This document shows positions 56,648 to 64,000 of a DNA stretch of 64,000 nt, one piece after another. The notes under the pieces are model-generated. The model did not search any database. It saw only the letters and a program-made list of their open reading frames with translations, and was not told the DNA's origin. This DNA comes from Gonatopus flavifemur. Lineage: Eukaryota; Arthropoda; Insecta; Hymenoptera; Dryinidae. The position numbers and the translations under genes were made by a program. The stretch is from contig JAFFJZ010000011.1 of NCBI GenBank assembly GCA_018340375.1, positions 1,054,001 through 1,118,000 of the forward strand, written 5' to 3'. How positions within the stretch are numbered: the first letter of the stretch is position 1; each line of letters starts with the position of its first letter.

Positions 56648-56885
56648 CACTGTCAGAAAAAATTTGTGAATTCTATACAAAATTTGGAAGCAGTTGACAC
56701 ACACTATTGTCTTCCAAATTCACTACAGATTTTATAAGATTCAAACCAATTTTCGTATGAAAACCATTCCGAGATAATATTGTGTTTGAATTTCAATAAA
56801 AGTGTGGAAAATTCAATGAAAAAATATTGTTATTAATCGCTTTCAAACTTTTATATGAAAATTGATACAAATATTTTTCACAGTG
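56648..56885. mobile_element. MITE, CACTGTCAGAAAAAATTTGT terminus, 238 bp
   Basis: The left end CACTGTCAGAAAAAATTTGT and the complement of ACAAATATTTTTCACAGTG are inverted, with inner paired cttccaaatt and tcaaact words. It is related to the eroded copy at 42535. Confidence 0.8.
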
Positions 56886-57094
56886 CAATCGAATTGATAT
56901 ATTTGTTTTGAAATCATCGAGCGACATGAGAAAGTCTTCCTTTTCCCTTATAATTTATTTTTTTTCAGGAATTCAGATCAACGTCATAAATTATTGTATT
57001 ACAGAAAGAAGTGCTATATTAAATTGATGAAGTCAATATAAATTTTCAAGATTTTTCCACAACTCTTTTGTAGTTTCAAATTCTTTGAAAATAG

Positions 57095-57095
<1 letters not shown>

Positions 57096-57135
<40 letters not shown>
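57096..57135. repeat. (AAT)n microsatellite
   Basis: About 13 perfect trinucleotide units. Confidence 0.97.
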
Positions 57136-57536
57136 TACATATTATTGGTTACGTACTTCCAATTCAGTGAGATATGATAACTATGAGTGTTATGAAATTT
57201 GAAATATCAATGGAATCCTAATGTGAACGTAAAGATATATCGTTCAGCACATCGTATTATCCAGTACCAACATCAGATGAAAGATATGAGTTATTTACAG
57301 ATAGCCATTGAGAAGACCAAAGGGTAGATCGCGTATTGGTAGTAGTGCTCATTCTCGAATGACTGTGAGCGTATCGAGGCGATTAGAAGGGGTAGGTAGG
57401 CAGCGATGCGTGGAGATAATTAAGCCGCTTGATCTATGGTCGTTTCACGAGTTCGCTCGTTATCTCCTCGGTAGCATGAGTCTCCCCCTTGGTATTTAGT
57501 TCAGTTTCGAATATACGCAGAATCTAAAATGTGAAA

Positions 57537-57539
<3 letters not shown>

Positions 57540-57568
<29 letters not shown>
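57540..57568. repeat. (GA)n microsatellite
   Basis: About 14 GA units followed by further gaggga purine-rich sequence. Confidence 0.97.
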
Positions 57569-57570
<2 letters not shown>

Positions 57571-58268
57571 GGAGAGAGGAGAAAAACAGATAAATGGAGA
57601 GGAAGGGAGAGAGAAAAACAGAGCAGAGAGGGTCAGACGCACAAAGAGATAGAGATGAACAAGAGGACCAAATCCCATACTTATACATGTATGTTTCCCA
57701 TGCTTCTCAGCCTTGGAGCGACGAAGATACAAAAGTTCAGAGCCCAAAGGTCGATGTTCAATGGCCTACACGGTTTTCCGTCTACGCATTCTCGATCCCT
57801 TTTACTTCGCAAACTTCTCTCTTCGATCCCTCGTAGTCGTCACCCCCTCTTGTCCTCCAATCTTCCTCCTCACCTTCTATCTCCTATCCTCTGTCCAACA
57901 ATCTCCCTCTCTTTACTACTTTATTGTTTGTAGCCGCTCCATCGAGGGTGCATCCCATTCCCGGCTTTTAATTGAGACATAAATAAGGTTTGTTTAGCTT
58001 TCCTATTCTCAACCAACATCGCTGGTACATCGCCGCTAGCAGTACCTCACTAGCTATCCCTGGAAATTTGGTTGGAGAATTGGCCAATACGACTCATTCT
58101 ATAGTATAGCTACGTTAAATTCTGTTGTTCAGGAAAGATACGAAGATCTTCTTTACGATACCTTTATGTGTATTTGTAAATTTTTCTTCTCAATAAAACA
58201 GGGTATATTTTCGGTCATATTGATAAATGATTATACTGAAATGTAATTTCATTGAGGGAAAGATAATA

Positions 58269-58598
58269 CACTGAGAAAACAGATATCTTGAAAAATACCA
58301 TAATTTATGGATTTTCAGCGCTGGTCTGACCCGAGTCGGAATATTCACTTGCATGAATCTCTAAAAGTACCATAATTTCTTGGACTTTTTGAAATAAGTA
58401 TGGTACCTTCCGTATAAAAGTCCAAGACATTATGGTACTTTTAGAGGTTTTTTTGAAATAAGTATGGTACCTTCCGTATAAAAGTCCAAGACATTATGGT
58501 ACTTTTAGAGGTTTTTTCAGGTAAATATTTAGACTCGGTCAGACCAGCGCAGAAAATCCATAAATTATGGTACTTTTTAAGATACCTTTTTCTCCATG
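58269..58598. mobile_element. MITE with about 75-bp inverted arms, 330 bp
   Basis: The left end CACTGAGAAAACAGATATC and the complement of the right end, CATGGAGAAAAAGGTATC, continue as arms with accataatttatggattttc and gcgctggtctgacc. TA flanks both ends. A 64-bp tandem duplication occupies the right half of the centre. Confidence 0.92.
58391..58518 (+). repeat. 64-bp tandem duplication inside a MITE
   Basis: 58391-58454 and 58455-58518 differ only at the last base. The unit begins gaaataagtatggtaccttc and ends tagaggttttttt. It is either very recent or an assembly artefact. Confidence 0.95.
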
Positions 58599-61500
58599 TA
58601 CAGTTTATAATGGCCGTAAAAATAGTTCCTTTTGCGGCATCAGCGAAAATGAAGTATTGTACGTTGAACAGCAAAGAAATAGCTATAAAAGCGACCAATT
58701 TGTTGTGACAGCGAATTTCCCTCTTTTCATCGATTTAATCATTTTCATATGAAGCCCATTTCACGTTGCCTCAGGGCGTGATTTGTTGTTTATATCGCTG
58801 AATCTGGTACACAAATATATTATATGTAAAATCACTTGCGAATTTGATTTATGAAATTCCATACATATACATATATATACATATACATACATACGTTCAA
58901 CAGGGATGGAAGGGAGGTAGAACGCAATTATTCGCATACATGAAGAAAATACTGCAAATTCTAATATTCTCTCCACAGGAATGATAAATGCTATAAATAA
59001 TTCCAATTCTTTAAATATATTCTCTAAAACTTGCATGAAAGCGTGGATTTTTCTGTTGGAATTATTTGGAATTGATTCAAATCCGTTTGGCAAGTCAAAT
59101 GTGAAAATGAAACGGTTTGTTCCATGTTTTTCATGAAATTTATATGCGGGTGATGAATCTCATGCGAAAAATTGTGTATCCCGGTAATCAAATTGAAGAA
59201 CGGAGAAAATATCGAACACAAACGTACAATTTACCATCCATTACCTATGGCGTTCAAATACTGTCGAAATAACGATGGAAAGGGAAAATCAATTCCGATG
59301 CAAATCAGCGTGCACCCAATTTGAAAGGAATTACACCCTGGCAGTTTCCGGAATACGTAACGACAAATGATCTGATATCGATAAAACAAAAAAAACTAAA
59401 GATGCATAATTTGCTTCCAGTTTCAGATCATCATTGAATATTTCAAAACGATATAAGAATTTTGAAGATACTAGGATATGTTCTGATATAAGTACAGAAA
59501 ATGTGAAATCAAGCTCTCCAAAAGTACTTATATAAGCCATACACTAAGATTTGGATAAAACCACCAAAACCAAATGAAAAATATCTGAGACTTATGAATG
59601 CAACATAATGTCGAATGAAGGTAAAAAAAAGGAATACACGGTTCACAGTACATAGTACTCTCAAGACGAAACCAACCAACTGAACTGAATAGATTCAAAG
59701 AAAAATAACAAATAATTTATATATTTATATTTTATTGGGACCTACGGTGGATACAAGACAGCCGTTGGATAGTTTTAGAAATGGTCATGTCGAGGATGGA
59801 TATAGAAGGTGAGAGAAGAGAAGAAATCGGAGGAGCTGGCGCGATTCGAAGTTCCGGAGTGGGAGATTCGCAGTTAGTAGCAACAAAACGTAGAAAGAGG
59901 GAAAGAGAAGAAAAATGGTTATGGTATCGAGCGGGAGAAGGATGAATCATGTAGAAGGGTGGTGTGGAGTAGAGCCGTAGTGGCAGTAGATGGTAGTAGC
60001 GAGAGGTAGTTGAGGCGCATGAGCACCACTTTTATTGATTCCATAACTGCCGCCATGACTGCCGTAGAGTCTTCATGGGATGAGTTCCAAAGTGTGCGCG
60101 TGGAAGGGTGGGGTTGAGAGAGATTCCCAGAGAGAAAGACAAAGTATACTAACATGCGGGGGTGCTGGTAAGCGAAAGAAAAAAGACAGAGAGAGAAAAC
60201 AGAAGGACCGAACGAAGAAAAAGGAGAAGGGTGAGGCTGATGGGGTGGAAACTTTGTGCAGATAAAAAGGAATGAGTTCAGAGGGTTGGTGGGACGGGTG
60301 TGTGCTATTCTAGGGATGGGGCTGAGTACAGACAGGGGATGAGATGCTTCACGAGCAAAGAGAGGAAAAAAGGAAGGGGTTATAGAAGGAAATATCAACA
60401 TATCTTATTGCGTACAAACATACAGCCGAAATGGGAATAAACTCGAGATTCTTTTCGTGGATGCTTTCATACATAGGTATGAGAGAGGACTGAAGAAGGA
60501 AAAATAATAGAATGAAAGAGCGTGTCTTGGTTCGAATAAGTGGATATTTGACCATTCAATGTCAACTTCGACATCGTAAAAGATATGAGGAAAGTTATGA
60601 AAATTATTTCCCATCATGGATAAATTAAAACCACGATTTTTATTCCCTGCCCCGAAATTGATAAACCGTATGGATTGAATTCATGTTATTTGAACTAGGA
60701 AGCTTGAACGCTCGTAAATCGTTACACACATGGTGGCAAAATTTCCTCACTCGATCACAGAGAGATGGATAGATAGATAGATGGGAGAGAGCAAGGGGAA
60801 GGGGGAGAATGTACATATCGTCCTCCGGGGGGGATCGAGGTGTGGCGTCGCTAATTTCGTAGATATCTGATTAATTAACCAGTTCCAGTATGCTTCGGCT
60901 GACCAAGGTGATTAATCATGTGCTGTTGCCCTATTAAACAAGCAATATCGTGGTTACACTAGGTTTTCCTGGGGACAGGTTTCTGCGATGTCGTAGGACA
61001 AAGAGAATGGCAAAGCAAGGATAATGTTACGCATAAACTGTGGCTAATTGTATGTATGGTGTTTACACGTATGAACACATACATACATACACGCACACGT
61101 AACTTTGAGCGTACATGTACCGAAATTGCACAATTTATAGGAATCATCAATTGTATACTTTGTGAAGAAATACATATTCAATTTAAAATGTACTTTGAAC
61201 AGGGTGTTATTGCATAGTGTTCCTTGATTTTTAAATACTGATCTTTGGCGAACATTGTGTTTCCCATTATCACATTCAAAGAAACTCCTGCGTTTGGAAT
61301 ATATAAAGCACTTTGTGGAGTATTCCACGCGTTTTGTTATTACTCCGGAATATCTTCTCAAAATAGGAAGTTCTTGATTTTAGGATAATTTTTTCGCAAA
61401 GAGAAAGCCAACCTTCGTGCATGTCCATTGGATGAATCCGAATGTTCGAGTTCGTTCATTGTATATTATATACTTGGAGATTTGTGTTTTCTTGTGTCTG

Positions 61501-61719
61501 GTCGTCATGCTAAAAAGATCGATTCATTCAATAATTTCAACTGATTCAAAATTCTTTCAAATGAATTCAGATAAATCTAAATCCAACCAGTATCATAATT
61601 TTCCATTGGTGTAAGAGATTGTTTGAATTTTGTGAATATTGCGAATTAAATATCTTTCACCTTTTGTTTGATATAGATTTCTTATTGATGTGGATGTTCA
61701 TGCTGTTACAAGTATTGTA
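58599..61719. other. MITE-free block, purine-rich island
   Basis: 59740-60400 is purine-rich on the plus strand. The 160-codon minus frame at 59919-60401 (Ser/Pro/Leu/Phe-rich) follows from that composition and has no domain. A gata run lies at 60767-60782 and catac words at 58860-58893 and 61078-61100. No gene is supported. Confidence 0.4.
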
Positions 61720-61774
61720 CACGGAAAAAATAATTTAACTACTTAGCTGCTGCAGCTAAATTATTTTTTCCGTG
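61720..61774. mobile_element. Minimal 55-bp MITE, one GCT-N5-AGC module
   Basis: CACGGAAAAAATAATTTA and its exact complement (18 bp) enclose a short core containing gctgctgcagc. TA lies on both sides (61718-61719, 61775-61776). It has the ends of the 16180 element and a single module of the kind arrayed there. Confidence 0.92.
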
Positions 61775-62788
61775 TAAGAAGGGTTCAAAAATTTATTCCA
61801 GAAGTGAAGTTATTCTTTGTGAAATATATTCATACGTATGTATGTATGCAGATACAAAATTGTGAAAATCATTCAAATAATTGTGATTGACAAAATTGTT
61901 TTCATTTTTGTTCCCGGTAATGCAATTATTCGTGAAGTATTGATTTTATTTGTGGATATTAATCTTTTTTGATTTTCTAATAGAGAAATATTCCATTGTT
62001 ATAATATAGTTCCTGTTACAAAGTTCTGTACTTTTGATCGTCCTTACATCTCAATATGTTCGAATTGGAAAATTATTTGAACCAGATTGCATTCTAGTTC
62101 CCAGAGATTTGTGGAAGTGGAAAACAATCGTATTTCTCCATATTATTACGGTGATTTGAATAAATAAAAAACTTGGATAAATTTTGAAAACCAGTGTATA
62201 CCGATTTTGTCTTGTTCTTCAATATTCATTTATCCAGAAATATAAACTTAAATTACGATGAGTTATGAAATATGTTGGAATTCACTGCAGACCAAATAAA
62301 TTGTGGTTGCCGTTCCATCCATAAAAGATCTAATTCAGCATAAAAATATCTATTATGATTATTTATCTATCATTATTATTATTATTAATATAATTTGTTA
62401 TGCTGATTCACTAAGGACTACTCCTTATCAAAAATTGCTGCTATTAATTTCCAAATATTCGCATTAATTCTATTCATACTCAACTTTGGATGCAATGACC
62501 ACACATATTTTATGTTGGATTCCCCACACTTTCATTACCGTTCAAATAAAATATCTTCATTATCATGGTTTTCATTCCAAATTTGATTTTAATTCTTTCG
62601 AAATCCATGTGAATTTGATGGACTAATATATGTGTCAATTGCTTGCAAACTTTTTGTATTGAATTCATAAATATTTTCAACAGTGTATCTGAATATTGAA
62701 CGGTAGAATCTAGATGGTTACCCTCATATTTGATGAAAAAAAGCACCCAATATTAGATTTCTTACAGTCATTATTATCCATTTTTCTT
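61775..62788. other. Non-coding AT-rich sequence
   Basis: A short tta/att trinucleotide stretch at 62360-62395. Nothing else recognised. Confidence 0.35.
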
Positions 62789-63084
62789 CACGGATAAAAT
62801 TTTGTGGTATAAATTGTAACAAAAATGTATTGAATATTACTATGTTTTTGTAAAGTTGGACCATACTGACATTACGATGAATATTGCTATGATAATGATT
62901 GAAATTACGGTACAATGTAGTAAAGTTGGACATAAAACAAAGAAGAATTACAATTTTCCTTCCGTGAAAAGAGATGCTCGCGAAGTATTTAAAAATCAAC
63001 GTTGAGTGATTTCGGTCACAGGGTCAGTATAGTCCAACATTACAAAAGAATTATAGTAATCGATACTACAAAATTCTCTGCGTG
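62789..63084 (+). mobile_element. MITE family V copy 2, 296 bp
   Basis: CACGGATAAAATTTTGTGG to ACAAAATTCTCTGCGTG. It is co-linear with 55791-56085 and similar in length, with scattered substitutions and a mutated right terminus (CTGCGTG for CTCCGTG). No clear TA remains on the left. Confidence 0.9.
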
Positions 63085-63256
63085 TCCGTATAAAATTATC
63101 TATTATAAATTGTACGCAAAAAATTGAAAAATTCCCTTTATGTACACTTCGTCATTGAATTTGAAGCCTTGAATGTCAAATCCATATGCAATCAATCTGT
63201 GAGTACATACCAAAGGTGATTTTACATAGTTATTGAGTTCAAAATACACAAAACTT

Positions 63257-63472
63257 CACAGAGAGAATAGTAATTTGGTGACAGATATTTCAAAATTGTG
63301 ATAAGTCCTATGTGAACTCGAATTGAGTACGATAAACTGTTTACGTTGCCATGGAAACGATAGGTTATCATCGTAATAATCACCAAATCGCGAGTCATCA
63401 CTCACTTCTTATTCTGAAGTCGCGATGAGAACTAAGGCAAATGGTAATCAATCTCATATACTTCTCTCCGTG
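63257..63472 (+). mobile_element. MITE family S copy 3, 216 bp
   Basis: CACAGAGAGAATAGTAATTTGG to CTTCTCTCCGTG in outline (first 20 bases considered). It aligns with the reverse complement of 37172-37424 but lacks about 35 bp at the left, so its left terminus lies inside what is internal in the other copies. Confidence 0.8.
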
Positions 63473-64000
63473 TTTATGAAGTTCAAAAGCATTTTTAACG
63501 GTGGAAATTATCCAAAAGCGATATCAATCTACAAGTACAAAATAAATGCTAAATTGGATTCTACAGTTGAATAGAATTGAAAATGATCAATTTTCATGAA
63601 TCCCATGTGGTTGCACATAATTTGGAAATGTCTATCGTTTTCGCTGTAGCAACAATGTACCTCAGGCATGCCTCAATACCTCAAGCATACTTCAATGTAC
63701 CTGCAGTTCTGCTTGTCGAATGATTTTAAAATATGATATTATCTCCCATTACATTGTGTGCAGCCTTCAATTAGCGTTTAATTGAATACTTATTGTAATC
63801 AGATATCACAAAAATCCTCCAAGATGGTTTATCGTTACAAGAAATCGCGATAACGTGGCTGGTAGAGTTCTACGGTTCGCATCTTTCTTACATCGACGTA
63901 TAATTTTCGTTTCTCGAAACATGTCCATAAATGGTTTGAACGTTATAATTTCTTCTCGTTAATATTAACAAAGCATCAAAATGTAGATGCATTAAAAAAG
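63473..64000. other. Non-coding, small repeat
   Basis: 63652-63712 repeats a cctca(a/g)gcat(g/a) word about three times with roughly 20-bp spacing. No gene is supported to the window end. Confidence 0.4.

Larger units (their letters stand above)
56886..58268. other. MITE-free block with GA-rich island
   Basis: Contains the AAT and GA microsatellites listed separately. 57300-57980 is a higher-GC, purine- then pyrimidine-rich unique stretch with overlapping frames on both strands (up to 92 codons) and no domain. A candidate regulatory or untranslated region; not demonstrable. Confidence 0.4.

Noticed and set aside
59919..60401. 160-codon open frame, minus strand, the longest in the window
   Set aside because: Ser/Pro/Leu/Phe-rich because the plus strand is a purine-rich tract. 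No domain, no start context, no support from spacing or repeats.
1..64000. tRNA, rRNA or other structured RNA genes
   Set aside because: I looked for tRNA-like ggttcgaatcc boxes and conserved rRNA words and found none convincing. A covariance-model scan would be needed to settle it; the many hairpins here are explained by MITEs.
1..64000. LINE, LTR or full-length DNA transposon coding regions
   Set aside because: No reverse-transcriptase, integrase or transposase motif is visible in any frame, and no long terminal repeats were found.

Overview
The window looks like AT-rich animal nuclear DNA, most likely from an insect. No protein-coding or RNA gene can be supported in its 64 kb. That reading rests on the very high density of short non-autonomous DNA transposons with terminal inverted repeats, on hAT-type insertions with 8-bp target duplications, on GA/CT, AT and AAT microsatellites, and on the lack of any long or recognisable reading frame. 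An insect, perhaps hymenopteran, source is inference from overall texture. The stretch is best read as a large intron or intergenic region.

Layout: blocks packed with miniature inverted-repeat elements (MITEs) alternate with kilobase-scale blocks in which I see few or none. The dense blocks are roughly 150-5840, 6870-9460, 12100-12700, 14440-16590, 18250-23050, 27990-28480, 29810-32710, 32800-33290, 35150-38720, 40270-43830 and 55790-56890. The sparse blocks (for example 9.5-12.1, 24.4-28.0, 46.7-49.6, 53.0-55.0 and 58.6-61.7 kb) carry purine- or pyrimidine-rich islands, simple repeats and otherwise unique sequence. They are the best places to look for regulatory DNA or small exons from a neighbouring gene.

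Most MITEs end in CACxGAGAAAA or CACTGTxA and lie between 2-bp direct repeats, usually TA, as expected for Tc1/mariner-like mobilisation. Several families have two or more copies here: A at 18253 and 28238; B at 2186, 7236 and 12402; E at 5380 and 21597; F at 8550, 24232 and 49598; I at 20816, 34631 and 38046; J at 22540 and 42083; S at 37172, 40446 and 63257; U at 42803 and 43462; V at 55791 and 62789. Four hAT-type elements are separate from these, two of them with perfect 8-bp target duplications. Nesting is common, and paralogous empty sites inside the window prove several insertions.

The most unusual structure is a class of elements whose interior is an array of short palindromes. Family U and the element at 16222-16521 repeat the site GCT-N5-AGC at a spacing of about 20-22 bp, close to two turns of the helix. 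The element at 32833-33114 does the same with GAGTG-N6-CACTC. Others use AAAGATGTCTTC or CATATATG cores. A 55-bp element at 61720-61774 looks like a one-module version. I do not recognise a described family with this architecture.
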